Source: Isoetes taiwanensis
Lineage: Eukaryota; Streptophyta; Lycopodiopsida; Isoetales; Isoetaceae
Direction: 5' to 3'
Assembly: GCA_021234155.1 (NCBI GenBank)
Contig: JAJEKV010000239.1
Span: forward strand, 1 to 64,000
Length of the DNA stretch: 64,000 nucleotides
Part shown: piece by piece, positions 1 through 11,187 of the stretch
How the letters are laid out: the number at the start of each line of letters is the position of its first letter
Position numbering within the stretch: the first letter of the stretch is position 1
Notes under the pieces: generated by a model
Databases searched by the model: none
Told to the model about the DNA's origin: nothing
The model's input: only the letters and a program-made list of their open reading frames with translations
Position numbers and translations under genes: made by a program

Positions 1-1087
1 AATTGCAAACTCACGATTGACCATTGGACTAATTCTAGCGATTTCTTTGAGGGAAAGGGATCGATTGATTCATGTAGCAACCCTTGTAACCAAAATCCCA
101 ACACTATATATCATTTCAACCAAACACTATATATTGATTCAATGTAGCAATGGAATGGAGAATCATTATTGCAGTTTGGGATAAGAATCGCGCACAAACC
201 CAAGTTCTCAAAAATTGTCTCCATTATATGCCACGAGTTACACTTTCAACAAAGCATGTCGTATCCTGTTTCTACTGTTTAGCCAACTTTGTTTAGGCCT
301 TTATGTGCTCTAGCACCAAATGTAGCTCAACCTGCTATAGCTGCAATTACATGACTTTGGAAAGGAACTATGGAAATAAAAATAGATAAAGTTTTATAAT
401 ATGTGGCACAATAACATGGGGTTGTTTTTGTATTTTATACTTTTTTTTCTCTAAGGTTTTTATATGATTTAGTGTGTATTAAAATGGATGTACTAATGCA
501 TACATCTAGAGTGCGCATATGCCGGTAATGATTTTTATATTTTCCTTCAATGGTAAGCACCCATGTATTTTTTCCGGTGTCTTTGTTTATGTATTTGGGA
601 CATGTTGCATGCGAGCCTCGAGGTTTTCATTTTAGGGTTCATGGTTTTAGTTTGAAGCTTTGAATCTTGGCTCCATGGAGGGCCATTTCTTCTTTGGTGT
701 ATATTACTTTGGAATTGCTAGTCACCGGGGCCAGCTCATAAGTCGGATTAGATTGCAGTAGGGGTTTCTTTCTTCTTTGGTGTATACCGGCTTCGGGATT
801 GCTAGGTCTGCGGGGCGTTTCATTATCTTGGTGGATAGGCGGTTAATGGAATGATGAATGAAGGAAAGGACCGGTGTAAATTTTTTCCACCACGGCAATT
901 ATATGGAGGACATTCTGGGTTAGTGTATATTTGTTTACTTGATCATCCGTGGTTGATGGTTTTCGTAGTTCTATATTCTGTTTTGTCCTGTTGTCTATAT
1001 ACCACATCGGGCAAGGCCATGACAAGGATCGGTTTAAACAGGTGGCGGATCAATGGACTAATGACACGTAGAGGCGATTAGGCCCAA
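1..1087. other. Unassigned flank left of element E1
   Basis: I see no convincing gene here. The sequence is mixed AT-rich DNA. Two short open frames overlap on opposite strands at about 843-1081; they resemble nothing I recognise and look like chance. A short phrase (roughly tttcttctttggtgtata) recurs near 690 and 770, hinting at an old local duplication. Confidence 0.5.
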
Positions 1088-1099
1088 AAGATTCCCTTT
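1088..1099 (+). repeat. E1 left terminal inverted repeat candidate
   Basis: AAGATTCCCTTT matches the reverse complement of 10154-10165. Weaker similarity continues inward for about 50 bases (ACTTTTGG, then TTAAAAA, then ATTTAG in both ends). No flanking target duplication is visible. Confidence 0.5.
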
Positions 1100-1331
1100 T
1101 CAAAACCCCAAAATTTGGTACTTTTGGCATATCTTAAAAAAAACATTTAGATAAGCGGTCCTTTGACCTTAAAAAAGTGCATTTTTAGAACAAACAAACA
1201 AAAGTACAACATTTATAATTAAAAAGGAGGTTTTGGTAGTATTTTAAAGCAGCTTTTGCACTTGACACTGGCGCACATTACACAAACACAATACTAAGAA
1301 CGGTTAGAAGCATCAAAGAAACCTGCAAAAA

Positions 1332-1516
1332 ATGATACAAGGCCAAAATATGATGTAAAATAGATAAGAATGTCTGCGCGCATAGACATGCACCCTTTAA
1401 ACAAACCACATTTTAAAAAGTCATCATTTAAGTGCAAAATAATGATACAAGGGCCTTTTCATCCAAAGTGTAGTTTAAAGAAGAAAGGCATGTCTATCAT
1501 TTGGCGCATAGACATG
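1332..1516. repeat. Tandem duplication of about 108 bp carrying E1 hairpins
   Basis: Two units start with AATGATACAAGG-like sequence at about 1332 and 1440. Each ends in an E1-family inverted repeat: 1371-1388 (TGTCT, GCGCG, CATAGACA) and 1489-1516 (CATGTCTAT ... ATAGACATG). The second copy has a longer loop. This shows hairpins being multiplied by local duplication. Confidence 0.7.
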
Positions 1517-2530
1517 CTCTACCCACAACAGGCGATTTCTTTTTCAAAGTCAATATTTAAAAATAAATGTTATTTTTTTTTGGGTTTATAATCGGACACA
1601 CAATTTTTAAATGTCATGGGGACCTCCCTTATCATTAAGGGGTTCATCGCCTAAACATTGTGTTCTTCACCGTTGTTGGATCCGTTTCTTCCTCCTCTTC
1701 CTCTTCCTCCTCGAGGTTTTCCACCTCGGGTTCTTTATCTACCCTTTGGCATCAACTCAACATACTCCGGTGATCGGTGTTGCACGATCTGCGGGCATCG
1801 TGGCTCTGCGCTTATTCTGCTTGATAGCCAATCGTCCTTCACACCCACTTCTTGTTTCTCATCGGGCAAGTTCATTAAAGAACATATCACGGACTTAATG
1901 AAGGCAACACTATCGAGGAATCATACTCCCTTTACCAACACTGGTTGACCCTTCCTCAAAGCACATGAAATGGTGGGTGCGAGCGAAAATGCATCCACAA
2001 CCCGGTCTCGGTTGTGAAAACATTTCGAGCACGTTGATTATTTGGCGGGGCTTACAGTGCGGGTTGATATCGCGACCTGGTGGGCTGGGTGGGTCTACAC
2101 CGATGTATAGCTGCCGGGAGGTGGAAGACATTTCGATAGTCCATTCCTGTGTGTTGTAGTGTTGTAAAGGTCACGGTGCCTAGTGTCTTTGTGGTACCGA
2201 TGTGAATCTGTTCAAATCGTTTATAAGTCCCCAGCACCCCACCATGCCCACGGATGTTGGTCTTCACCACAATAAAACAAATGAAAGAAAGTCGAGACAA
2301 TTACGGATACCAAGTTTAAAGAGATGCAGACTTACCATATCGCGGGCTCGAATCCGCATTGCGGTGTTCCTTCGGCGTTGCTTGAACCAAACCCGGCTTG
2401 GTTGGTGGAGTGAAAGACAACGATCCTCCACAAAGGTCGCGTGTTTAGCTTTACAGCCGTTTGACAAAAGAGTCAAACTTCTATGCGTGCCAAAAAAGGT
2501 GGCGTCATCACCTCATTTTGTCGGGGCAAC

Positions 2531-2771
2531 TTAAACCCGTAGGGTATGTGACCAATGATCAAGGGTAGTCACCCGAGGTTTCAACACTCTGTCTATCTTC
2601 ACACAATCCCACGGTAGACTTGGTAGAGGCGATTGGTGGCCAAATTCATCAAAATTCTCAAAAGCACCGATTTTCTGTCGCTTTGAATCGGCCTCTTGTA
2701 CCCTTTTCAACTTGGCTCTTTCATCTTTTGCTTGCTTCACCAAAGTCAAACACGGTGGTACGGGTCTTTTT
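2531..2771 (-). pseudogene. E1 minus-strand gene, downstream exon
   Basis: An open minus-strand frame runs from a good acceptor (tcttgcag, intron end at 2772) to a stop near 2531. It is lysine- and arginine-rich at first (segments VKQAKDERAKLKRVQEADS and SKRQKIGAF), then reads FENFDEFGHQSP. I do not recognise a family. It follows exon 3030-3478 across the hairpin-filled intron 2772-3029. Whether it is the last exon, and whether the stop is native, is unclear. No hairpin occurs inside it. Confidence 0.45.
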
Positions 2772-3029
2772 CTGCAAGATAAAAGAAAGTGAGTACTTTG
2801 CAACTCCATGCGTGCATGGCAAAGGCGACATCAATCAAAGATTTAAGTTTTGTCCATGCGGCGACAACAAAGGCGAGGTTTTGCTATGCGCGATAGCAAA
2901 ACCTCAACTTTCTATCTTGTATGGACAAAACTAAATCTTTGCTATCGCGTGCAAAGCAAAGACTCAGCTTTGTCTATCGGCGCATAGACAAATGGTAAGA
3001 TGCAAGATAAAAAGCAAACAAATACTTAC
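2772..3029 (-). other. E1 intron packed with hairpins
   Basis: On the minus strand the donor is GTAAGT at 3029 and the acceptor is TTGCAG at 2772. Within it are CCATGCG/TGCATGG (2806-2819); a nested hairpin with outer arms 2838-2857 and 2921-2940 around a perfect 13-bp stem with a 5-base GCGCG loop (2875-2905); and TTTGTCTAT ... ATAGACAAA (2973-2996). Flanking exons lack such repeats. Splice sites are read by eye, not from transcripts. Confidence 0.55.
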
Positions 3030-3478
3030 CCGGTTAGTAAAATTTGGGGCAAATTGTTTTATCTTCTCATCGGACGAGAAATAGGGTGCGACTCACGAAC
3101 TTTTTTCCCAAATTGTCGCGAATTTAAATGGAGCATTAGTTGTTGCTGACCACGTTAGCACAATCTTTTTGGCTGCGATGCTTGATGTCGATCTGGGGAC
3201 AAAACCTACGGCCCGAAGTGGCAGAGTACTTCTTGTTTAAACTTCGTCTTTGCATTTCTTCTAAGGTGGCTGCCCGTCGACAACTTTTTTGAGAACCTGC
3301 CAAACTTTGTCCATGTTTTGAGGCCCGCATTTCCCTCAAGGCATCACCTCATATCCTTTTTGTTTGGAGGGCTCTCCCTTTTTCTTTTTGTCTCGGGCTT
3401 CTTCCCCTTTGTCTTCAAAGGTGCAAATCCGCATACATATCAAAATTTTCTCTTGCGGATCCCAAATCGTGGTGCACA
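3030..3478 (-). pseudogene. E1 minus-strand gene, internal exon
   Basis: The minus-strand exon is bounded by acceptor TTTTTAG (intron end 3479) and donor GGTAAGT (3029). Readable protein segments are WDPQEKILICMRICTFEDKG, a lysine-rich EEARDKKKKGEPSKQ stretch, and LEEMQRRSLNKKYSATSG, the last in a shifted frame. The reading frame breaks at least once, near 3340. The lysine-rich middle suggests a flexible nuclear segment. No family recognised. Confidence 0.45.
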
Positions 3479-3549
3479 CTAAAAAGATTGAGTGTCTATC
3501 GCGCATGGAGTAAAGGTGAGATTCAAACACAACAACTAGGGAAACTTAC
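3479..3549 (-). other. E1 short intron with one hairpin
   Basis: A 71-base GT-AG interval on the minus strand, from donor GTAAGTTTCC at 3549 to acceptor CTTTTTAG ending at 3479. It contains one imperfect E1-family repeat at about 3490-3510 (gtgtctat, cgcg, catggag). It is the clearest case of a tiny intron carrying the element's hairpin. Confidence 0.6.
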
Positions 3550-3974
3550 CGGCCGTGCACGAAGGCTAGCTGAAACAGTTGTCGTATTTAATCAATGAAG
3601 TCGGCGGCATCTTTTTGATCGTAAGTCAAAGCGACACTCAATTGCACATTGCTCCTTTAAAGCGAGATAAGCGTCCGGATCATCCTTTATGTCTTTCTTT
3701 CCGGGGTTCTCGCCCTATAATTATCATATTCTCTCGTGCATAAATTTAATTTTATCGACAAGCTCATGCTCAACACGTGAGTCGTTGTCACGTTGTGGCT
3801 CATAGCAAGCGCTTTTTTTGCCCGGTCGGTTACACCAACGTGGACGCGGCAGTAGAGATGAGAAGATTGCTTGCTTGAGTTCTTTCCAATTACGCCTTTT
3901 GCCTTAAATGTGTGTGTTCCACCAATCACAATGTACATGTAATTGTCGACCTCTTCTTTCTTAAATTCTTCCAA
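3550..3974 (-). pseudogene. E1 minus-strand gene, ParB-like exon
   Basis: The frame from 3974 reads MEEFKKEEVDNYMYIVIGGT then HTFKAKG, followed by CRVHVGVTDRAKKALAMSHN. A beta-strand ending in a G-G-x-H box, with a later cysteine/valine strand and an alanine-rich helix leading to an HN pair, resembles ParB/sulfiredoxin-fold nuclease domains, which bind or cut nucleic acid. The frame stops at 3687, but a shifted frame continues with DDPDAYLALKEQCAIE to the donor at 3550, so the gene is broken. Domain assignment is from memory of the motif; a profile search would decide. It is the most recognisable part of the E1 minus-strand gene. Confidence 0.4.
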
Positions 3975-4589
3975 GGTTTTTCACGATTACTTAGGGTTGA
4001 CAATCACTATGTGTGGGGACAGTTGCATTCGCCCCGGCCACGATTCTCTCTTTTAAGGCCGCCCGGTGGTTGGATAAATCTTTCTTACCCGCAGCGATCT
4101 GTTACCACGAGGATCCTTTGGGCACAACTTCCTCTATCAATCAAATGCATAATGCGGGCACCGGCACCTCTTCTCAATGTCCTCCGGCATTTTGGAGGCC
4201 TCGTCCATGCCCTTTGAGGCTATCTTCATGCGGGTCCTTGGGGCAAAGTTACACTTCGAAGGCTTCCCCTTTGACTTCTTTGTCTTCGGGCCTGTTAAGG
4301 TATTGATTTCGGCTTGCTTGCTTTCCGGCCAGTTTGCCGTCTTTTTTTCCTTCTTTTTTTTGCAAAACCCGGTTCTTCCTCCTCGAACTCTCCCGTCTGA
4401 TTTCCACCTCTTTATCCATTGTTCATCTCCCTCGGCTCTACCTTGCTCTACATCTGGATCTACCTCCCGGCTCTACCTCTGGCTCTCCCATTTCGCTTCA
4501 CCCCGCCTTTGGGTTCAAGAGTGGATCCTTGCACTTAAGCATCAGGTTCGGTGTTTCCACAAGATCCCGCAAAAAAAAGTTAGAAAAAC

Positions 4590-4612
4590 CCTATCGCGGC
4601 GCATAGACAAAC
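4590..4612. repeat. E1 hairpin just inside an intron
   Basis: CTATCGCGGCGCATAGAC lies about 10 bases inside the donor at 4624 of the minus-strand gene. It is an imperfect member of the E1 palindrome family. Confidence 0.5.
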
Positions 4613-4624
4613 AAAAGTACTTAC

Positions 4625-4763
4625 CTTTTCTTGCTTGAAACAAGCTGTATGAATTCTTGGGCGTTCTCATTAGCGGACATACTCGATCTAAAAACGTCGG
4701 GTCAACTAAGTGCACGTGGTGTCTTCTCCCTTTATTGGTGGTGGTGATCGTTATTGTAGCCAT
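4625..4763 (-). pseudogene. E1 minus-strand gene, candidate first exon
   Basis: The frame starts at ATG 4763, reads MATITITTTNKGRRHHVHLV then DPTFLDRVCPLM and FQARK, and ends at a consensus donor (AAAAG, GTAAGT). The threonine-rich start and clean donor suggest a genuine first exon. The next exon is not clear: several acceptors lie between 4530 and 4550. Function unknown. I group it with exons 2531-3974 because strand and hairpin-bearing introns agree. Confidence 0.4.
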
Positions 4764-5183
4764 GCCGAAAAGTTGAATTTGGTGATTACGCCCACTTCTT
4801 AAAATCTGATCCGGTCAACCCGACTTTGGCAAGGAAGATTTCGTGGCAATGTCTGAGATACACATAGTGCCGCGGATCCGGGGATATTCACCACCTCTAA
4901 TGATTAACCATTGGCGGTTCCTCTAAGAGAGAACCGTCATCATTAAGGTCCACGTTTGCGATTGGTAAAGGTAAGGGAGCCGAGGGGAGGGCACATCCCG
5001 AGGAGGCTTTACGGCTTTGGGTTTCTTCCTACGTAAATATAAAGCACAGCGGGTCAGAAAAATAAAAGAATGCTACAAAACAAACTGAGACTAAGTAAAA
5101 GTGAAAACAAAAACATGATAAACCTATGCGCAAGATAGACACACTAGGTTGTTGTCTAATGACAAGCAGACAAAATACTATTG

Positions 5184-5370
5184 TGTCTATGCGTGCATAG
5201 ATAAATAGTTTTGTCTATGCATGCATAGACAAAACCTAGGTATCTATGCGAGCATAGACACCTTAAGTTTTTTTCTCGTTGCAAGGACAAAAAAATTGTG
5301 TCTATGCGCGCATAGACACAATGGTTTCTACTCCATGCGTGCATGGACAAAAACTAGTGTTGTCTACGCA
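5184..5370. repeat. Cluster of E1 palindromes
   Basis: Six inverted repeats in under 200 bases. Two are perfect 28-base palindromes: 5208-5235 (half-site GTTTTGTCTATGCA) and 5295-5322 (half-site ATTGTGTCTATGCG). Others are TGTCTATGCG/TGCATAGATA (5184-5203), TATCTATGCG/AGCATAGACA (about 5241-5260), CCATGCG/TGCATGG (5333-5346) and an imperfect one at about 5358-5381. Arms are conserved while the central two to four bases vary (GCGC, GCAT, CGTG). Confidence 0.85.
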
Positions 5371-6478
5371 TGCGTGAGTAGATCCCATTAAGTCTAAACA
5401 TAGACACAACACTAGCTAACTACATCGCCATGCCTAAAATACAAAAATATACGAACAACTATCTAAAAAAGTAGTGCAACTAACCTATTTTTCATTTTCC
5501 ACACAAGCTAACAACATCTAAAAAAATGCAACAAACTAATTCTAAAATCACCATAACTACACTAGGCCCGGAAAACCGTTACCTTAACCTGCCATTTCAG
5601 TGCTATCTGAGTTGTATGGAGATGTTACGCAAACTTGGGAGAAGAGAACTCGGCGGGCGAGCGAGGGCGAGTTTACCGGGCTCCCTAGAAGCAAAGGTAT
5701 CTATGTGAGAAATGCCCACTTGATTCGGCCCTATTTATACTCCAAGTATTCATGTAGTTTGAGTTTTGTATGGAAAAGATACATGGACCATATATTTTTT
5801 CCCATGGGGTTGCTTATATTACTAGTGCCGTCTATCGGCATAGCAACCGAGTAGACTTATGTTTATTCTTGAACTAACCTCGGTGCATAGCATTTGTTTC
5901 TAATTCCATGTGATTAGGTTTGTTTAGGGCTACCTATGGCGCATAGGCAACCGAAATAACTTATGTTTATTTCTTGAACCTATGTGTGCATATTTGTTTG
6001 CTAATCCCTGCGTGCTTAGGATTTGTTAAGTGGAATGTATGGGATTGCTCGATTGGATTGTCGATTACCGCCTTTTTTACGTTGATTTGCCTATCGCGGC
6101 GCATAGGACTTGCTTGTTAGCAAACCGTGCGAAGTTTTTTATTACGTACAAGTAAGTCTTACACAAGCTGCTTTTGTCTTTGCAAACAAACACATGTGAT
6201 CCATGATCCACATGGAAGTCCACGACATTTTTGCTTCGATTACCTGGTGGTAAGTTCGCTCTCCCTCACCTCCACGATTACATTACAAACATGGCAAGAA
6301 TCCTCGGCAAGAAATGGAGGAGTCTCCGGTCCCTCGTACATTTGATCGCCCCTCTTCCACATTTGTCCTCCTTCACCCACTCACATAATACGCCGCTTCG
6401 TGTAAATTTAGAACTCCTTCGCCTATAACTTTCCACCAAGGCAAATATTCTCCATCTCCTTCATCGCAGGCACTGAAA

Positions 6479-9474
6479 ATGGGAGGTCCTTCTCTTTTTG
6501 ATACACCTTCTCCTTTTAAGGAGCTCGAACAAACTTTGGAGGATATTTCGTTCGCTAGGCGATTTCACAACGAAGTAAGGGACCTTCTCGCGTAGAGGGT
6601 TGAAGAGGAAGATATCTCCACGTTGAGAAGAAAATCAAGGACACTATTTCCACAGTCATTCTCATTTTGCAGCTCAACCGAATTAAGTGGCGCCAGGGTT
6701 GAACCACCAATTTGTCATAACAAGCGAGTACCACAACAGAGCCCTCCTTTGCAAGATCTAGCTTTTAAGAATCCCCTCTGGCAAATACAAGAGATTTAAA
6801 AGGGATCCTTTAAAAAGTTTTTAAATGCAGGTGTTCGGAACAAGCTCATGGGCTTGAAATACACGAGGAGCCTTTAAGGAGGCTAACTCGTCATTCGGAA
6901 AAATGTTTGCAGTCCTTCACATTTTACGCCATAAGGAGCATAAGGCATAGCCGTCAATGACCGGGGGTGACCAGAAGCTTACGGCTATTAACGTCGAGCC
7001 GTAAGATCGGAGACAACTTTTCTTACTACGATGAGGAAAAGCGTTTGTCAACTAGCTTTCAAAAGCATACATGCCTTAGGTAGCCGGGCGAATGGCTAGA
7101 GTGCGTAAACGCTTGGATTTGAATCCATGTATTGATGACACCATCACCAAAAAAAAGCGGTTGGCATGTCTTGTTTAGAAGCGAAGGTTTGGCTTGTGGA
7201 TTTCTTTTGACAAGAATTGCGAAGGTTGCCAAACGATCCGGTTTATCATCTAATGGATAGCTTTTGCAAAGAAAGAGGTCTATTCCTTGTACAAAGATCT
7301 CTTCCGGGCTTTGGGACGAAGTTCATTTCTTACTCCTACTTCCGCCGGTTGTGGAAGCGGGGAATTTAACCTCGTTAGGATTCGAAGAGACCGCAGGTTT
7401 TCGTCTGCTGTAACGTTCTCTTTTGAAGGAGGAGATCTCGACTAAGGTTCTCGCAGAGAAGTAAGTACCTACGTTCATGTTTACCTACGTGCACAATCAA
7501 TGTTTTCATCGATCATGCGGCGCTTAGTCAAAATCAATCTTGCCTATGCGGCAAGATAGGGAAGAGTGTTTTTGTCTATCGCATGGGCAAAACAAAGGTT
7601 TGCACAGTTGGTCTTCATGTCCACTTTCGAGCAAAGTGTCGGTGTCTATGCGCCGCATAAGCATAGGACACGATTTTGGCGTCTGTTTAAGTAAAAGCCG
7701 ACAAAGCTTCTCATTTTGTTGCGAGATCAAATTTCGCGGCAACTCAAAACCTGTGAGAGGCTCGGGCTTTAGAAGGAAACTCCGCGAAGCATCGAAAAAA
7801 TCATCGGAGAAGCCATTCAAAGATATGTCCATTTGTGATTGATGGCATGGATCAAAAAGAAAAAACGCCTCACTTTGTGAATGTTCCTAAAGAGTTACCA
7901 GGGCGGATTTTTTGAGGTTGCATTTAGTTGGTGCTCGATTTTTAATGGTGTGGTGGATCCTGCAGAGTTTACTTGACTTTACCCAAACATTCATGGTGAT
8001 CCTAACCTTGTGACAATTCTTAACAAGATATTGGCGGCAAAAGAAAAGCTACCTCCGCTTTTGCTTTATGTAAAATGGACAATACCACCCGGAGAGAACA
8101 AAACCGGGTATTCTTTGCTTTCATCGTGCTATCTTTGGTAGAGCTTGGCATATTTAGGAAGGTTAAAGTGGGCTTTCTTCTAGTGGGTCACACACATGAC
8201 CGGATCGACCAGATGTTGATTAAGCACCGGTGAGACTCATGAAAAAAGCTTTGTCTTGACTCCTTGTTGGAAGTGATTGAACAATCTTACAATCGAAACA
8301 GGTTATCGAGGTCTTAGCCGAGACTATCGATTCAAGTGAATTTGTTTTCAAAAAGCGGTCTACCAGTCTTGCCATCCAGCTAAATAATTTGACATTTCAA
8401 AGCATCATGTCAAATTCAAAATTCGCGAACAGAAAGCTTGTCTTCAAGGTAAATACTTTGTAACCTCAAGTCGGCTGCACGAACTAGGGTTGGAGTACCT
8501 TAAGTTTATCCCAAGGCGATTCTGAGAAATGAAAAGAGCTTTGGTAAAGAGCCCCTAAAAGTTCCATTGACTACACCAAAAGAATCCAGCCAAGGATCCT
8601 TTTGTCTCGCCGGCCAACATGGAGAAAAACATTTGTCTCATTGGCCAACATGGAGAAAAAACATACGGTTGGGATTTAAGTACTTGAGCTGATGTAGACA
8701 AACACGGTGGGAAGACCGGGTTTGAGGTCATGACAGATTTAACAAAGATCTTGAAGAGCACTTGTCTTAGAGGTTCCCTTTAGATGGCCTTGTAGTCGCC
8801 ATCACAACACATTCAAATTCCACGGGAAAGTGCGGATCGGGACTGCACTCCCGGCAGTGAACAACAAAGAACCCGACCGTCAAATGTATTTTTAGAAAAG
8901 CGGTAAAAAGAAAGCGGTCAAACTCTTAAAAGCTTGCGGACTTACAAAAGGACATGTTAATAGCTTGGTCCCTTCAAACAGATGGCGATGAGGAGTGTCC
9001 TTTCCTGGATTGCAAGGGTCAAAGATATTACCTACAAAGATAACCTTCCTTCAGTTGTAAAGGTTCAGCGGTATGCCACTAAGGCTACAGATCCATATAT
9101 CTTGGTAGATATGATCCTCAAGTCGTTCCCTGTCAAGAAGGGAAGGAAAACAATGAACAAGAATCATGTGGATGATGTCGACTTGAATGAAAATTTGTCC
9201 TTGCCCTACGACTTTACTTTGAGGGTTGATAATAAAAACGCAAAGACAACAGTTACATTGTTGAAGGAACAAATCGAGGGCATTTCGGACGAATCAAGAA
9301 ATCGAGGAGCCTACTCGCCGTCCGGTTCTTGAAGGCGAACCAACAGAGGGTCCTAGTAGTGGAGATGAAGAAGGAATCGATGAGTATGACGACGTTCTCG
9401 ATGAAGCCACTCGCCGAATAAGCGTAGCGCTAACCACGGCAAGAAGTCGCTATTGTAAAGGTGTAAATTTGTAG
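6479..9474 (+). pseudogene. E1 DUF7869-type gene, broken
   Basis: An N-terminal segment opens at ATG 6479 (MGGPSLFDTPSPFKELEQTL). A shifted frame around 8060-8215 reads MDNTT, GENKNR, then FAFIVLSLVELGIFRKVKVG and LLVGHTHDRID. The DNxxxxENKNR block, hydrophobic helix and VGHTHxxID box are what I know from the DUF7869 family, a widespread eukaryotic group associated with mobile elements. Later pieces (KFKIREQ at about 8420; 8982-9332; an acidic tail with SSGDEEGIDEYDD ending at TAG 9474) fit a C-terminal half. There are several frameshifts. A probable intron, 7461-7606 (gtaagt ... tgcacag), holds two E1 hairpins. The same order of blocks occurs in E2 at 33809-36712. Confidence 0.6.
7461..7606 (+). 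other. Probable intron of the E1 DUF7869 gene with two hairpins
   Basis: Donor GAAGTAAGTACC at 7461 and acceptor TTTGCACAG at 7606. Hairpins TTGCCTATGCGGCAAGATAGG (given as arms TTGCCTAT and ATAGG, 7540-7560) and TTTTGTCTATCGCATGGGCA (from 7570) lie between them. A further imperfect copy, GTGTCTATGCG ... ATAGGACAC, lies just after, at 7640-7672. Confidence 0.5.
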
Positions 9475-10153
9475 TTACATTCCTCGCTATGCACGCAGAG
9501 GCTTTAATATTTTTATGCGTAAGTTGTTTGAAAAGCAAAAGGACTTTTGGTATTTGTTGTGATACACTCTTGCTTTGCATGCAAAGCTTGTGTAAACTTT
9601 GTAATGATGTTGAATATTAAACAAAAAGACCTTTTTGAGTATTTTTTTATTTTCATTTGCTGAAATAATTTTTTTGTCTTGGTATGTCGCGCCGCATAGA
9701 CATTTTATCTTAAAGTTTGTTCGGGCTTGGTGAATGAACCTGTATTGTGCCTTCTTTGCAAGCTTTTTAGATCTTAAGTGAAAGAGATTCAAGCTCATCT
9801 GACTTTTTAGTGATTTGTATTATTTTTGGTATACCAAAATTTCTAATCTGGAGGTATCTATCTTGGCGATAGCACCTTGTCTCCGGTTTTTCTAGGACTA
9901 CTAATGGAACACATTATTTTCCTCTTTCGCTAGCTTTTAAAAGTTGTACTAGCTAAGATTCCAACTATTTTTTTTTTGTTGATTTCTTGTCCGTGCTAAC
10001 TTCCACAAGTTTTTTTTTTGTTTTTAGGACACCCAAAAATGGTGCACGGAAAGTAAAAAGAACAGCATTTTTTAATAATTAGGCGCCAAAAAAGAGCACT
10101 GTTAACTAAATTTGTAGTCTATTTTTAAGTGACCCCCAAAAGTGGTCGAATTT

Positions 10154-10165
10154 AAAGGGAATCTT
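10154..10165 (-). repeat. E1 right terminal inverted repeat candidate
   Basis: AAAGGGAATCTT, the reverse complement of 1088-1099. See the left end for inward similarity. Confidence 0.5.
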
Positions 10166-10930
10166 AGAGAATCTACAAAAGATGCTTTTTATTAGTGCAA
10201 TTGCAGGTCATTAGTGCGTTTGATCCGTCACCTTGTTTTTAGATGACTTAGTTAGGAACGAAAGAGAAGTCTTTTGAATCCTTGGTCTTATTGCTGCCAA
10301 CCTGCATTTCTCGGAAGAGGTTCTGTTTGGATTCCTTGGTCTCATATCAGAAACGATAAGCCAAAAGAGCAGAATTCGATATTAAGAAGCTCCATTGGAG
10401 ATGTTCCATTTGAAGTGAAGATTTAAGGTACATACTCAGATACTAGCTCGACATACTATTATCACGACTGTGTTTTTGTTATCTAGATGATTTTAATGCA
10501 AAAATGGATGTAGTATGAAAGTACCATTTGCAAAGTGAGCTCAGTTACCATTGACTCATGCATTAATTATTGCATATGAAAGTGCCGCAGCTCCACGCTC
10601 TAGCTATATGCTTGCTTAGCTGCATTTTTCATTTTAGCTTATATTTTTTATTAAGGTTTTGGAGATAATCCTAGAAAAGCTCTCAGCGATGCCATCTGCA
10701 CCTTTCCCTCTGATACACATGTCTATTCCTAAATGCCACAATTACCAAGTATGAAAATACTTGGTGATCGTAGCCTTTGTGCAAAAAAGAAGATAGATAC
10801 GGTCATCATTTTTAGTCCAGCTTCTTGGTTTACATCGCATATATTGATGCTGCAACTGTGAGTGCTGGTTTCAGCTGGTCTTGGAATACAAGACTCTCCA
10901 CACTTTGTTTTTGGCAGTGAATACATCTAG
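10166..10930. other. Unassigned interval
   Basis: AT-rich, with no open frame I would defend. A short duplicate (tttgaatccttggtct / tttggattccttggtct) occurs near 10275 and 10330. Confidence 0.5.
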
Positions 10931-11048
10931 CGACATTCTGGAGATATCAAGTATTCTGCCAAATCATCTGTTAAAGTGTTCTTAGGGCGTCTTGGATATT
11001 TTGCTCCATCAAATATTGCAAAAGGAGAAGGTCTAAAATTTGCAGAGC
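10931..11048 (+). CDS. Candidate exon, unknown protein
   Basis: After a possible acceptor (acatctag at 10930), an open frame reads RHSGDIKYSAKSSVKVFLGR, then LGYFAPSNIAKGEGLKFAEQ, ending exactly at a consensus donor (GCAGAGCAG, gtaagaaa). The composition looks coding. I do not recognise the family. A second candidate exon follows (11087-11187, reading KVIWTNKTLSFEESETKKHR), ending at ctcag/gtcagt. Whether they belong to one gene or a decayed one is open. Confidence 0.35.
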
Positions 11049-11187
11049 AGGTAAGAAATAAAAGAAAACCAAAGTGATCTGAGTTCTTGATGAAAATACA
11101 TGGCAAGGTGATTTGGACAAATAAAACATTGTCATTTGAAGAATCGGAGACAAAAAAGCACCGAAAAGTAGCCACAGTTGTTCTCAG

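Larger units (their letters stand above)
1088..10165 (+). mobile_element. E1: degraded large DNA transposon with a DUF7869-type gene
   Basis: The proposed ends carry the inverted pair AAGATTCCCTTT (1088-1099) and AAAGGGAATCTT (10154-10165). Inside these 12 bases the two ends stay alignable: both reach an ACTTTTGG word and then a TTAAAAA run. I could not find a target-site duplication, so the exact ends are uncertain. Between them lie a multi-exon minus-strand gene (about 2.5-4.8 kb), a plus-strand DUF7869-type gene (6479-9474), and hairpins with the TGTCTATGCG/CGCATAGACA arm, seen from 1371 to about 9700 and not outside. That range fits the proposed ends. Coding parts are heavily frameshifted, so the element is probably dead. 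Its layout parallels E2. Superfamily not assigned. Confidence 0.55.

Noticed and set aside
5184-5370. CRISPR-like array
   Set aside because: Repeats are self-complementary, unequally spaced and variable in the centre, and the DNA is eukaryotic.
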